A DNA stretch of 64,000 nt from Salibacterium qingdaonense (lineage in GTDB: Bacteria; Bacillota; Bacilli; Bacillales; Marinococcaceae), in assembly GCF_900114715.1 (NCBI RefSeq), contig NZ_FOTY01000003.1:186001-250000 (forward strand). The letters run 5' to 3'. Each line of letters starts with the position of its first letter. Positions within the stretch are counted from its first letter, which is position 1. The translations under genes and the position numbers were made by a program. The notes below the pieces were generated by a model that had not been told where the DNA came from, ran no database searches, and saw only the letters and a program-made list of their open reading frames with translations. Shown piece by piece: positions 7,368-16,482 of this stretch.

Positions 7368-9398
7368 GTGGGAAAAACGAAATCAGGAAACAGACATGTC
7401 CCTTTCCGCTTAAATCTGTTATTTTTTGCGGTGTTTCTTCTATTTTCACTGCTCATTTTCAGGCTGGGGTATATTCAGATTGTTCAGGGAGATCAATTTG
7501 AAAGTAATCTGGAGGAGTCTTCTGCAGAACAGCAGGCCCGCATTGATGCTCCGCGCGGTTTAATGTACGACCGGAACGGAAATATCGTTGTGGATAATGA
7601 ATTGGCGCTTTCTCTCACGTACACGAATAAACAGTCGGTCTCGACGGACGAACGGCTTGAAATAGCAGATGCCCTCGTTGATCTCATTTCCATTGAAACA
7701 GACGATAACGAAACGCTGAATGATAAAATTGACAAACGGACAAAACAGGATTACTGGATAGCGACGCATCCCGAAGAAGCCAAAAATTTAGTAACAGCAA
7801 AAGAACAAGCGCAAGCTGAGGAGGACGAAGACGAGAATGCACTATATAACCTTCAGTTGAGCCGTATCAGTGAAGAACAATTGTCGTCTCTGAATTCCGA
7901 ACTGAAAAAAGTGTATATCTGGGGGCAGATGGTCAGCGGTTATTATGATACACCATATCGTATCAAAAAAGATCTTTCCCGAAATGAGGCCCATCAAATC
8001 AGCGAACGACTTGATGCTCTTCCGGGAGTCAATATTTTACGCGATGCCCAGCGTCAGTATTTGTATGATGATGCGTTTCCTGATTATTTCGGCAACATCG
8101 GTTCTATCCCAAGAGAACAGCTGGATCAGTACCTTGCTGAAGGATATGCGCGTACAGACGAAGTGGGAACAAGCTTTCTGGAACAGCAGTATGAGAATGA
8201 TCTGCGTGGAAAGAAAGGCACTGTAACGAACGGAAATACCTCGAACGGACGTCGTGGGAATGATCTGGTTCTTTCCATCGATATGGCCCTGCAGCAGCAG
8301 GTAAATACCATTGTACAGGAAGAACTGAATTCTATGAGCACCGGCTTTATCAATAATCCCAACGCGTACATTGTGATGATGGAGCCGGAAACGGGAGAAA
8401 TTCTGACGACGTCGGGCTATCAGGATCAATTAGGTATCACCTCAAAATCCTATGAAATGGGATCTACGGTGAAACCGGCAACGGTTATGACCGGTCTTGA
8501 AACCGGTGCAGTTACGCCGCAGACGACGATTGTCGATCGGCCGCTGGATCTTGCAGGAGCAGAACCTATCAGCTCTGTTTATAATATGGGTCCGGTTAAT
8601 TATTACGATGCCATCGTCCAGTCTTCCAACATTTATATGTCTTATGTAGCGATGAATATGGCTGGATACAGCCCCGGGACCGGTCAGAGTTGGAGCAGCT
8701 CAAATTACAAACAGGCGTATGCCACGCTCCGCTATTACTATTCCCAGTTTGGACTTGGAGCGGAAACCGGTATTGATTTACCGTCAGAATCGACGGGGAT
8801 TACTGGTCCGACTAACACTCCGGGGAGACTGCTGTATTTAAGTTTCGGCCAGTTTGATACGTATACACCGCTGCAGCTCGGGCAGTACGTATCCACCATT
8901 GCAAACGACGGATACCGTATGCAGCCGCGTCTTGTGAAAGGAATCAGACAGCCCAACCCGGATAAACAGGAACTCGGCGCTGTGAAAAAACAATTTGAAC
9001 CCAACATTATGAATAAGCTGGATATTAATAACAGCTATATTGACAGGGTGCAAGAAGCCATGAGAGGCGTTGTCAGTCAAAGCAGGGGTTCCGCCCATTC
9101 GGAATTTAACGGGGCGGATTATGCAGCAGCAGGCAAGACCGGGACCGCTGAAGTTACCATCCGGCAGCAGAGCACGGGTAACTCGGTCGATGGTATTAAC
9201 CAGGCCTTCATTTCCTATGCTCCGTATGATAATCCGGAAGTGACAGCGGCTGTTGTTGTACCTGGGCTCTATGAAAGTTCAAATGTCGCAAAAGTCATCG
9301 GCAGAAGAGCACTCGACGCTTATTTTAACCTGAAGGAAAATCCTCAGGCCCCTGAGTCCGAAGAAACGCAGGAGGAAAGCGGAACAAACGGTGAATAA
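7368..9398 (+). CDS. pbpA: Class B penicillin-binding protein 2 (PbpA/PBP2 type)
   Basis: This peptidoglycan DD-transpeptidase (about 676 residues) has a short cytoplasmic tail, one transmembrane helix (about residues 16-36), a PBP dimerisation region, and a transpeptidase domain. The catalytic triad motifs are STVK (Ser366), SSN in VQSSNIYM, and KTGTAEV. Such proteins make lateral-wall peptidoglycan and support rod shape or spore outgrowth. The GTG at 7368, with AAGGGAGAGG just upstream, is the start; a longer frame from 7311 would add 19 non-conserved residues without a site. The acidic C-terminal tail (PESEETQEESGTNGE) is typical of extracytoplasmic proteins of halo-alkaliphiles. Confidence 0.93.
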   Translation: MGKTKSGNRHVPFRLNLLFFAVFLLFSLLIFRLGYIQIVQGDQFESNLEESSAEQQARIDAPRGLMYDRNGNIVVDNELALSLTYTNKQSVSTDERLEIADALVDLISIETDDNETLNDKIDKRTKQDYWIATHPEEAKNLVTAKEQAQAEEDEDENALYNLQLSRISEEQLSSLNSELKKVYIWGQMVSGYYDTPYRIKKDLSRNEAHQISERLDALPGVNILRDAQRQYLYDDAFPDYFGNIGSIPREQLDQYLAEGYARTDEVGTSFLEQQYENDLRGKKGTVTNGNTSNGRRGNDLVLSIDMALQQQVNTIVQEELNSMSTGFINNPNAYIVMMEPETGEILTTSGYQDQLGITSKSYEMGSTVKPATVMTGLETGAVTPQTTIVDRPLDLAGAEPISSVYNMGPVNYYDAIVQSSNIYMSYVAMNMAGYSPGTGQSWSSSNYKQAYATLRYYYSQFGLGAETGIDLPSESTGITGPTNTPGRLLYLSFGQFDTYTPLQLGQYVSTIANDGYRMQPRLVKGIRQPNPDKQELGAVKKQFEPNIMNKLDINNSYIDRVQEAMRGVVSQSRGSAHSEFNGADYAAAGKTGTAEVTIRQQSTGNSVDGINQAFISYAPYDNPEVTAAVVVPGLYESSNVAKVIGRRALDAYFNLKENPQAPESEETQEESGTNGE

Positions 9399-9400
9399 TA

Positions 9401-9442
9401 AAAATGGCAGTATCCCGAAAAATACGGGAACTGCCATTTTTT
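9401..9442. terminator. Bidirectional terminator after pbpA
   Basis: AAAATGGCAGT and ACTGCCATTTT pair, with an inner CCCG/CGGG stem. A/T runs on both sides serve pbpA and the convergent gene at 9441. Confidence 0.85.
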
Positions 9443-9926
9443 AAGATGTAATTTGATGAATTATGTCCTGAGCGCTCATTGTACTGTTTACCTTGTATTG
9501 TCCCGGCCTGATGGATGATGCCAGGCCGCTCTCCTGCAGTTGCTGCTGAAAAATGGAACCTTCTTCCACCATCTCCAGCTGCTGCAACAGGGAAGCTACA
9601 TCGCCACTTGTCATTCCCTGTTCAATATGTAAGATGGCGGTTACTTCATTTGTTTCTTCCTCTTCTGATGGGACGTTTTCTTCCTGGATGGTACTGTATT
9701 CCTCTTCTGTCAAAACGACGTAACCATCCGATTCCAGAGAGGCAATGTGCTCCTCTGTGTTCCGTGTGCCGGAACTTGTTTGTTCTTCAGCCTGTTCCTG
9801 TTCCGTGCTTTGAGCTGAGATGTCCGTTTCGTTCTGATCAGGCTGAAGGATGAAGTAGGCAGCAGCTATGCAGCAGGCAGCCCCGAACCATCCAATAGAA
9901 AAAATCTGCATGCTTTTTCGATTCAA
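9441..9926 (-). CDS. Small MltG/YceG-like membrane-anchored protein
   Basis: 161 residues: an N-terminal membrane anchor (about residues 9-26), a strongly acidic Glu/Gln/Thr-rich linker (27-95), and a C-terminal domain of about 60 residues. The domain pattern (EQGMTSGDVASLL, a phenylalanine-containing helix, then RPGQYKVNSTMSAQDII) resembles the substrate-binding LysM-like N-terminal part of MltG lytic transglycosylases. The catalytic domain of MltG is absent. It may bind glycan strands or modulate cell-wall synthesis, which is an inference. The start is TTG with GAGGAGGG upstream; it overlaps the stop of the gene before it (TTGA), so the two are translationally coupled. Confidence 0.7.
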   Translation of the reverse strand: MNRKSMQIFSIGWFGAACCIAAAYFILQPDQNETDISAQSTEQEQAEEQTSSGTRNTEEHIASLESDGYVVLTEEEYSTIQEENVPSEEEETNEVTAILHIEQGMTSGDVASLLQQLEMVEEGSIFQQQLQESGLASSIRPGQYKVNSTMSAQDIIHQITS

Positions 9927-10273
9927 AGTCGTCCCTCCTCATCACGCATTCCGGACAGCAGCTGCTGCACTTCATCGGGTTTTAATTCCATGGCTGCTGC
10001 AATATCTTCGATACTCATGTTCTGCTGATATAATTGGTATGCCTCGCTCACCAATTCTTCTTTGGAATGACGCCGTACCGAGGGAGCGGAAGCCGACAGT
10101 AGTTCTTCTTCAAGAATGCGAAGCCGCTGCTTTACTTGATATATATCTCCCATAACCTGCAGAGACATCTGTTCCACCTCGTCGTTTCGCTCTTTTTGTT
10201 TATCCCCGGCTAAAAACGAAAGGCCGAACAGACATACGCTGAGCAGAATGGAAGAGAGAATGATCCATTCCAT
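9923..10273 (-). CDS. Membrane-anchored coiled-coil protein with a C-terminal helix-turn-helix-like segment
   Basis: 116 residues: an N-terminal transmembrane helix (about 4-22), a coiled coil (about 27-63), and a C-terminal segment (MSIEDIAAAMELKPDEVQQLL) that looks like a small helix-turn-helix. The organisation recalls SwrB-type and DUF6115 proteins of Bacilli, but identity is not certain. It is the first gene of a two-gene minus-strand operon with the MltG-like protein. RBS GGAGG lies before the ATG. Confidence 0.65.
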   Translation of the reverse strand: MEWIILSSILLSVCLFGLSFLAGDKQKERNDEVEQMSLQVMGDIYQVKQRLRILEEELLSASAPSVRRHSKEELVSEAYQLYQQNMSIEDIAAAMELKPDEVQQLLSGMRDEEGRL

Positions 10274-10447
10274 AAGCTTCCTCCTTTTCTATGAGTCATG
10301 TGAGTCATATTATACATGCTTGATCCCGTAACGAGAATGCTTTCCCTTGATTCTGCTATTTTCTTCACATAGATGCTTGATACGTTTCGTATTATTTGGT
10401 AACATAAATAGGTATGAATAGAGATTAACAGTTGAGGAGGGAGAACC

Positions 10448-10597
10448 ATGCGTGTACAAGTAACAATGGCCTGCACGGAAACAGGAGATCGTAACTACAT
10501 TACGACAAAAAATAAACGAAAAAATCCGGAACGCATTGAACTGAAAAAATTCAGCCCGCGTTTAAATAAGCACACCCTGCACAGGGAAACCAAGTAA
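10448..10597 (+). CDS. rpmG: 50S ribosomal protein L33 (cysteine-poor form)
   Basis: 49 residues, ending HRETK as L33 does. Of the cysteines that form the zinc ribbon in C+ L33 proteins, only Cys9 remains: the residue at 12 is Thr (ACTETGD) and the later site is Ser (KKFSPRL). This is therefore a zinc-independent C- type. RBS GAGGAGGGAGAACC precedes the ATG. It lies upstream of yqgN as rpmGA does in B. subtilis, where the copy at this position is, to my knowledge, the cysteine-containing form. Confidence 0.92.
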   Translation: MRVQVTMACTETGDRNYITTKNKRKNPERIELKKFSPRLNKHTLHRETK

Positions 10598-10629
10598 GCA
10601 GTTGGAGAGATAATCTCCTCTGCTTTTTT
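10597..10629 (+). terminator. rpmG terminator
   Basis: An AGCAG/CTGCT and GGAGA/TCTCC stem starts at the last base of the stop codon and is followed by TTTTTT. Confidence 0.75.
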
Positions 10630-10697
10630 CTGTATAAAGGGGGCCTGCAGGATAAAAGGTCTTAGTTTTTGAATGAGTCACTTGTAAAGGTGGAAGA

Positions 10698-11258
10698 ATG
10701 GTGCACAAAAAAAAGGAGATCCGGCGGCATATCAGAAATCAGTTCCAACATACAGCACCGGCAGAACGAAACGAGGAGACCGGTTACATATATCAGCATC
10801 TTTTTCATTCCTCTTTATGGAAGAAATCTGCCACCATTGCACTTACAATGTCGACGAGAAATGAAATCGACACAGTGCCGGTTATTGAACAAGCCTGGCA
10901 GGAAGGTAGACAGACGGCCGTGCCGAGAGCGGATCCGGCGGAAGAATCGATGACGTTTTATCGCATATCATCATTTCAGGAAACGAGGCAGGAATTCGCG
11001 GGAATATGGGAGCCGGAGCCGGATCCTGAAGCGTTTGTTCCACCCTCGGCCTTTGATTTAATTATTGTACCGGGTATGGCCTTTGATAGAGAAAAATACA
11101 GGATTGGATTTGGCGGAGGATATTATGACCGCTTCCTTCAAACGGTTGAGGCACCGACTTGTGCCTTGTTGTATTCTTTCCAGTTATTTGAGCGGATTCC
11201 GCACGAACCGCATGATATCCCACTCGATTTTCTCTGCACCCGGGAGGGAATATTATAG
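10698..11258 (+). CDS. 5-formyltetrahydrofolate cyclo-ligase
   Basis: 186 residues. It converts 5-formyl-THF with ATP to 5,10-methenyl-THF in the cytoplasm. The family signature is visible near the C-terminus (IIVPGMAFD, then RIGFGGGYYDRFL). The basic N-terminus (HKKKEIRRHIR) holds the usual ATP-contacting Lys/Arg. B. subtilis YqgN is in the same place. The ATG follows AAAGGTGGAAGA. A small membrane peptide gene follows after about 60 bases. Confidence 0.92.
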   Translation: MVHKKKEIRRHIRNQFQHTAPAERNEETGYIYQHLFHSSLWKKSATIALTMSTRNEIDTVPVIEQAWQEGRQTAVPRADPAEESMTFYRISSFQETRQEFAGIWEPEPDPEAFVPPSAFDLIIVPGMAFDREKYRIGFGGGYYDRFLQTVEAPTCALLYSFQLFERIPHEPHDIPLDFLCTREGIL

Positions 11259-11319
11259 TATAGGGGTACATAAAACAGCCGCTGATGCAGAGAATAGAGA
11301 AAAAAGGAGTGGCTGAATC

Positions 11320-11478
11320 ATGACAGGAAGCACAAAAATCATTCTCGTGCTGCTTATCGTCTTGTTACTAACCTGCATGCCGAAATCGTTCATGCGTGGA
11401 CTCCGTAGAACAGCTGTCGCAGCAGTGCTGCAGATTCCTTTTCTGCGCCGTGCACTGCTTGGTGCCTTTTTACATTAA
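11320..11478 (+). CDS. Small membrane peptide, 52 residues
   Basis: The peptide starts MTGSTKIILVLLIVLLLTC and ends GAFLH. One N-terminal hydrophobic helix (residues 6-20) is followed by a basic amphipathic stretch (RGLRRT, LRRALL). AAAAAGGAGT lies nine bases upstream of the ATG, and a hairpin terminator follows, so translation is credible. Its place between yqgN and gluP matches that of yqgO in B. subtilis; homology cannot be shown by eye. Function unknown. Confidence 0.65.
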   Translation: MTGSTKIILVLLIVLLLTCMPKSFMRGLRRTAVAAVLQIPFLRRALLGAFLH

Positions 11479-11511
11479 AAAGGGGACACTCACAAAACAT
11501 CCAGCTTCTAA

Positions 11512-11541
11512 AGAAAACCCTCGCTGCAGTGAGGGTTTTCT
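11512..11541 (+). terminator. Terminator of the yqgN transcript
   Basis: AGAAAACCCTC and GAGGGTTTTCT pair perfectly around GCTGCAGT. Confidence 0.75.
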
Positions 11542-11682
11542 GTGTATACGAAGAGTTGTTACAAAAGTTGTCGGTTTTACACTTAAAAGACTCTCTTACC
11601 CATATACAATATCCCGGGAGCACATAATGATTCGATAAGAAAACGCTGTACTGCTATAATGAAGAAGAGTGGAGGGAATATA

Positions 11683-12432
11683 ATGTACTGGAATACGATA
11701 TGTTTTGATCTGGATAATACACTCTTCAGTCACGAAGATGCATTTGAACAAGCAGTACAATATACGTTTTATACAATGTATAAAACAAACGGAACCGGGA
11801 CTCCATTTGCAGAAGTTGACTCAAAGGAGTGGTTCCGGACTTTTAAATATCATTCGGATTTGTTTTGGGATTATTATGAGCAAAATAACTGGACGCACGA
11901 TGAATACCGCAGGAAAAGGTTTGACGAAACGATGAAAGCCTTCTTCCTGCCATACCAAAAAGGAGATGCAGAACGATTCCATGAACAATATGAAAAAGTG
12001 GTCGCTGATTTCTGCGTTCCTTTTGAAGGAGTATATCACCTGTTGGATCGTCTTCGTAAAGAAGGAATCAGGCTGGGAATTATAACAAATGGACGAAAGG
12101 CAACGCAGTTGAAAAAATGGAAAAAGCTGCAGCTCGATGCCTATATTCCGGAACCTCACCTCATTGTGTCAGAAGAAGCGTCCGTGGAAAAGCCGGAAAG
12201 AGAAATGTTTGATTATGCTCTTCAGCAGCTTTCCGGCGAAACGGCTGGATCCTTGTTCATCGGTGATTCCTGGGAACTGGATGTGAAAGGAGCCATTCAA
12301 GCCGGCTGGGATGCAGTATTTCTTAACACGAGGGGAGAGCAGAGAACGACAAATGACAAACCTGCTGCAGAGCATATGTCGTTTCAGGAAACCGCTCATT
12401 ATCTGCTGCGCACCCTCCGTTTGAAAGGATGA
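11683..12432 (+). CDS. HAD-superfamily hydrolase
   Basis: About 249 residues with all four HAD motifs: DLDNTLF at the N-terminus (nucleophile Asp), ITNG (motif II), the Lys of VEKPERE (motif III) and GDSWELD (motif IV). A helical cap between motifs I and II places it in subfamily I, like YjjG-type nucleotidases and other small phosphatases. The substrate is unknown. The ATG at 11683 has GGAGGG at proper spacing; an upstream ATG at 11659 does not. It is followed after six bases by gluP, so the two are probably co-transcribed. Confidence 0.88.
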   Translation: MYWNTICFDLDNTLFSHEDAFEQAVQYTFYTMYKTNGTGTPFAEVDSKEWFRTFKYHSDLFWDYYEQNNWTHDEYRRKRFDETMKAFFLPYQKGDAERFHEQYEKVVADFCVPFEGVYHLLDRLRKEGIRLGIITNGRKATQLKKWKKLQLDAYIPEPHLIVSEEASVEKPEREMFDYALQQLSGETAGSLFIGDSWELDVKGAIQAGWDAVFLNTRGEQRTTNDKPAAEHMSFQETAHYLLRTLRLKG

Positions 12433-12438
12433 ACTGTC

Positions 12439-13986
12439 GTGGAGCCGATGCATCGATACTGGAAACTGATTCATCATCTGGTTATAAAAGAAGATGCGAG
12501 AATTGTTGAAATCAGCCGGGACAAAAAACAAATATGGCTTGAAACAGGGAAAAACAAACAAAAATCAGTCATCCGTATTGCCAGGGTTGAATACGACTGG
12601 ATGAATCAGGTCGAAAAAGACGTCAAAGAGGCGCGGCAGGAATATGAACGTATCAAACGGATGATTCTTGGTCGAAATATCCCGTTTTATAGTATCTATA
12701 TAACCTCTTATCCGCCAGCGGACCTGAACCGGCCTTTAAATAGTTACCTGAATACACAGAACAGCGGCCGGTTTTACCTTCTTTCCCGGGATCCATCCGG
12801 ACGCATTGCTGAATCGGAAGAACAGCTGCTGAACGACCTTGGCTCCCGCCAATCGTGGGAGCCCGCTTTAGAAGATGAGTATTCCCACCAAGAGTGGGGC
12901 CGGCACTACAGAGCCATGGTAAAAGAAAGACAGGAGAAGCTGGAAGAAGAAGACCGGTCTCTTCTTCTTTTTACAAAACCCAGAGCGGTGTTTGTTTTTC
13001 TTGCTGCCATCGTGTCCGTGTTTACATGGATGGAGCAGACAGGTGAAAGTACTAATCTCGTTACGCTCATTGAGTTCGGAGCAAAATATAATCCGGCACT
13101 TCTTGAAGGAGAGTGGTGGCGGATCATTACATCCATGTTTTTACACATCGGCATTTTTCATTTAGTTATGAATTCACTCGCTCTCTTTTACATCGGCGGA
13201 GCGGTAGAGCGGATGTATGGAACGATCCGGTTTATCATTATTTATATGACGGCCGGGGTATTTGGTTCCCTTGCAAGTTTTGCCTTTAATGAGCAGGTGT
13301 CAGCCGGCGCATCCGGGGCGATATTCGGCTGTTTTGGTGCACTTTTGTATTTTGGTTTGATTCACCGCGCTCTGTTCTTTCGTACGATGGGACTGAATGT
13401 CCTTTTTATTCTAGGTATTAACCTTGTATTTGGTTTTGTGGTTCCTGCGGTTGATAACGGAGCGCATATCGGCGGTTTGGCCGGAGGTTTTCTGGCATCT
13501 GCGCTGGTACATCTTCCAAAACACAGACGCACCGTAACTCAGCTTCCTTTTTTACTGGTTATTCCAGGGCTGGCGGCAGGACTTCTGTGGTACGGTTTGA
13601 TGAACGAAAACAAGCAAGGTTCGTCGATGGTTGAAGTCCAGCTTGCCCAGCAGTATCTTGAACGGGATAATGTGGAAGAATCAAGGCAGATTTTAAACGA
13701 TGCAGAAAACGGGGAAGATAATCCTTATGTTCCCTTTGTTCTTGGCAATACTTACATGGCCGAAAATCAATACGAGCAGGCAGTGTCTCTTTTTCAGGAA
13801 GCAGTTTCCATCAATGAGGAGCTTGCCGAGGCTCATTATAATCTCGCTATTGCCTATTCGGAGCTTGGACAATGGGAGGAGGCAGAACAGTCTCTGAACA
13901 GATCCAGGCAGCTCGGTATTGAAGATCAGTCGGACGACGTGGATGTGGAAAGTATTGAAGAAAGAGTACAAGCAAATCTTCCTTAG
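12439..13986 (+). CDS. gluP: Rhomboid intramembrane serine protease GluP/YqgP
   Basis: 515 residues. It has an N-terminal soluble domain (1-175), six to seven transmembrane helices with the rhomboid catalytic Ser in GASGAIFG (about residue 292) and His in GAHIGG (about 343), and a C-terminal TPR region (about 425-500). In B. subtilis YqgP cuts membrane proteins such as the magnesium transporter MgtE and helps FtsH. The start is GTG, seven bases after the HAD stop. The 3' end overlaps the convergent gene by four bases. Confidence 0.93.
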   Translation: MEPMHRYWKLIHHLVIKEDARIVEISRDKKQIWLETGKNKQKSVIRIARVEYDWMNQVEKDVKEARQEYERIKRMILGRNIPFYSIYITSYPPADLNRPLNSYLNTQNSGRFYLLSRDPSGRIAESEEQLLNDLGSRQSWEPALEDEYSHQEWGRHYRAMVKERQEKLEEEDRSLLLFTKPRAVFVFLAAIVSVFTWMEQTGESTNLVTLIEFGAKYNPALLEGEWWRIITSMFLHIGIFHLVMNSLALFYIGGAVERMYGTIRFIIIYMTAGVFGSLASFAFNEQVSAGASGAIFGCFGALLYFGLIHRALFFRTMGLNVLFILGINLVFGFVVPAVDNGAHIGGLAGGFLASALVHLPKHRRTVTQLPFLLVIPGLAAGLLWYGLMNENKQGSSMVEVQLAQQYLERDNVEESRQILNDAENGEDNPYVPFVLGNTYMAENQYEQAVSLFQEAVSINEELAEAHYNLAIAYSELGQWEEAEQSLNRSRQLGIEDQSDDVDVESIEERVQANLP

Positions 13987-14771
13987 GTTCTGCTGAAATG
14001 AATGTAGAGGGACAACGTTTTCCGTTCTTTATCCCAGCTTAGGAATGGCATCACTTTTTTTCTTTGTTTCTGCTGTGATGCAGTCACGTCCACTACCGTG
14101 TGGTAAACATCCTGCCACGCTTGTTCCACGGTATCCGGAGAGAGCCCGCTGTCAGGCGGAGCCATGTGTTTTTTCCATTCGGTCAGCGGAAACAACCGGC
14201 AGGACTCCTGCAGCCCGGCACTATCTTTAATGAATCGTTTTACGTGCTGCTGCTGTTGTCTGATGATGGTGTCCATCATTTTTCCCGTTCTTTTTTCCTG
14301 CTCGGTATCCGCGATGGAAAAGGAGTGTAAATCCGAGATCGGAGTGTCAAGCACATACAAAGAATTACTGCTCCAGTCATATGTATAGACTGGGGCATTT
14401 TTCATGCCGTAAAACCCGGCAAGGTCATACCTGCCTGAATCTTCAGAAGCAGTCCGTTTTCGCGCTGTAATATCATTTTCATTTTCTGACCACGCCGCGG
14501 CGCTGTCTTTCACGTATCCATCTTCCAGTAAAATAATCTGTGCCTGTTGATTTTCCGCCGGAGATTTGGTTTCAAGTGTTCCTTTGGATTCCAGCACGTA
14601 TTCATCGTTATCAAGTGTGTGATGGATGGTAATTGTTCCTGCGGCTTTATTGAAATGATCAGCCGGACGTTCATAGTGTAGTTCCTCGTGCTTTTTGAAA
14701 AGAGAGGCATGCGCTTCAGACGCACCCGGTATCAGGAAAAGAACAAGGAAAATAAGGAACCATTTTTTCAT
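13983..14771 (-). CDS. Secreted protein of unknown function
   Basis: About 262 residues beginning with a clear signal peptide (MKKWFLIFLVLFLIPG, cleavage likely after ASEAHA). There is no lipobox cysteine. The mature part has no motif I recognise; it contains two tryptophan-rich segments and a QQQQ stretch. The ATG at 14771 has CAGGAGC nine bases upstream; an extension to 14822 would place the signal sequence internally. It is convergent with gluP and overlaps its stop codon. It lies next to spoVAF but on the other strand. Confidence 0.7.
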   Translation of the reverse strand: MKKWFLIFLVLFLIPGASEAHASLFKKHEELHYERPADHFNKAAGTITIHHTLDNDEYVLESKGTLETKSPAENQQAQIILLEDGYVKDSAAAWSENENDITARKRTASEDSGRYDLAGFYGMKNAPVYTYDWSSNSLYVLDTPISDLHSFSIADTEQEKRTGKMMDTIIRQQQQHVKRFIKDSAGLQESCRLFPLTEWKKHMAPPDSGLSPDTVEQAWQDVYHTVVDVTASQQKQRKKVMPFLSWDKERKTLSLYIHFSRT

Positions 14772-14848
14772 AGGGGCATGCTCCTGACTATCGGAGAAAG
14801 TAAACGGCAGCCGTTCTATCAAGGAAAAGCTGTCGTATTATAGTATCT

Positions 14849-14883
14849 GCACAAAAGCGGAGCTTCATTCCCCGCTTTTGTGC
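14849..14883. other. Perfect 12-bp inverted repeat upstream of spoVAF
   Basis: GCACAAAAGCGG (14849-14860) and CCGCTTTTGTGC (14872-14883) pair perfectly around an 11-base loop. There is no T run. It could be an operator or a weak terminator between the divergent genes. Confidence 0.5.
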
Positions 14884-14932
14884 ATGAATATCCTTTCTAT
14901 CGGAGACAATGACCGGTAAGGAGGGGGTAACG

Positions 14933-16402
14933 ATGACCGATCACAGCATTCCAGTGTCCCGCAGAATCGCTGAAAACAAATCCTATTTGGCTTCGGAACT
15001 GGCAGTAAAACAGAATTTCGATATCATTGAGCTGGAGCTGGAATACAACGGCATTGAAATGGCGTTGTACATGGTCGACGGATTTGTAAAAGATCAGGCC
15101 ATGACACAAATTCAGCGTGAACTGGATCATCTTCCATCATCCAAAGAGAAAAGCAGGGTTATCCAGTCGTTAATTACCTCCAGGATTCCCTATGTGGAGC
15201 TGGATACGAGTACAGATCTGAATGAGGTCGTGAATCAGGTATTGTCCGGTCCAGCCGCACTCGTTGTGGACGGCGAAGATGAAGTCATATTAATAGACAC
15301 GAGGGAATACCCGGTTCGGTCGCTTGAGGAACCGCAGACCGAACAGGTTGTCCGGGGCTCTAAAGATGGTTTTGTCGAAACCATCATTTTTAATACAGCC
15401 TTAACAAGAAGAAGGATACGCGACCGCAATTTACGGATGGAATACCAAAGAGTCGGAAAAAGATCGCTGACAGATGTGAGTATCAGTTACATTGCTGATA
15501 TTGCTGATGAAAAAATGGTGGACCGCATTCGAAAAGGAGTGCAGGACATTTCCAGTGACGGGCTTCCGATGGCGGACAAGACGGTGGAAGAGTATCTGTT
15601 TGGTCAGTATGTTAATCCCTATCCACTCGTACGTTATACCGAAAGACCCGACACAGCTGCGGTGCATTTGCTCGAAGGACATGTACTGATTTATGTGGAC
15701 GGTTCTCCAACGGTTATGATTGTGCCGTGTACTTTTTGGCATCATCTTCAGCACGCGGAGGAATACAGGCAGAAACCAATTGTCGGTACGATGCACCGTC
15801 TCGTCCGGTATATTTCAGTTTTTGTATCCTTGTTTCTCCTTCCGCTGTGGTTTATTTTTGCCGCAGATCTCTTAAGCCCTCCGGAATATATTGATTACCT
15901 CGGAGTGGAAAAGGAGGGAAAAGTCCCGCTTATTTCACAGTTCATCATTGCCGAAGTGGGCATTGAGATGCTGCGGATGGCAGCGATACACACACCTTCG
16001 GCACTTGCTACGGCACTTGGTATTATTGCAGCTATATTAATCGGGCAGATTTCCATTGAAGTCGGACTGTTTTCGTATGAAGTCGTATTATATCTCGCTG
16101 TTGCTGCGATTGGCTCGTATGCTACGCCGAGTTATGAATTAAGTCTGGCGAACCGTATCTGGCGGTTTTTGTTTCTTTTGGCTGCGGCGGTTTTTGGAGC
16201 ACCCGGCTTTACGGCTGCCGTCACCGTCTGGTTTATATTTCTCGTCACGCTGCGGCCGGCCGGTGTACCGTATCTTTGGCCGCTGCTGCCATTTTCCGCG
16301 GCTGATTTAGGCGATATTTTCAAACGAAAACCGATCCCTTTGAAAAAAAAGAGACCCTCTGTTACAGGCACGAAGGATCCGGATAGAACGGCGCGCGGCT
16401 GA
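14933..16402 (+). CDS. spoVAF: Spore germination protein SpoVAF (GerA family A subunit)
   Basis: About 489 residues. It has an N-terminal soluble domain (about 1-290) and five to six C-terminal membrane segments, the GerA-family layout. SpoVAF-specific stretches are visible: GHVLIYVDGSPTVMI, FWHHLQHAEEYRQ, then LLRMAAIHTPS, and a C-terminal YLWPLLPF. SpoVAF sits in the spore inner membrane and stimulates germination. The ATG at 14933 has GGAGGGGGT nine bases upstream; an ATG at 14909 has none. The gene stands alone here instead of in a spoVA operon. Confidence 0.9.
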   Translation: MTDHSIPVSRRIAENKSYLASELAVKQNFDIIELELEYNGIEMALYMVDGFVKDQAMTQIQRELDHLPSSKEKSRVIQSLITSRIPYVELDTSTDLNEVVNQVLSGPAALVVDGEDEVILIDTREYPVRSLEEPQTEQVVRGSKDGFVETIIFNTALTRRRIRDRNLRMEYQRVGKRSLTDVSISYIADIADEKMVDRIRKGVQDISSDGLPMADKTVEEYLFGQYVNPYPLVRYTERPDTAAVHLLEGHVLIYVDGSPTVMIVPCTFWHHLQHAEEYRQKPIVGTMHRLVRYISVFVSLFLLPLWFIFAADLLSPPEYIDYLGVEKEGKVPLISQFIIAEVGIEMLRMAAIHTPSALATALGIIAAILIGQISIEVGLFSYEVVLYLAVAAIGSYATPSYELSLANRIWRFLFLLAAAVFGAPGFTAAVTVWFIFLVTLRPAGVPYLWPLLPFSAADLGDIFKRKPIPLKKKRPSVTGTKDPDRTARG

Positions 16403-16482
16403 CAGAAGAGACCAGGTTTTAGCGGAATGGACCAGAAAGGATGGACATAGGATAGAGATAAAAGTTGTCCAGGGAGGGTCTT

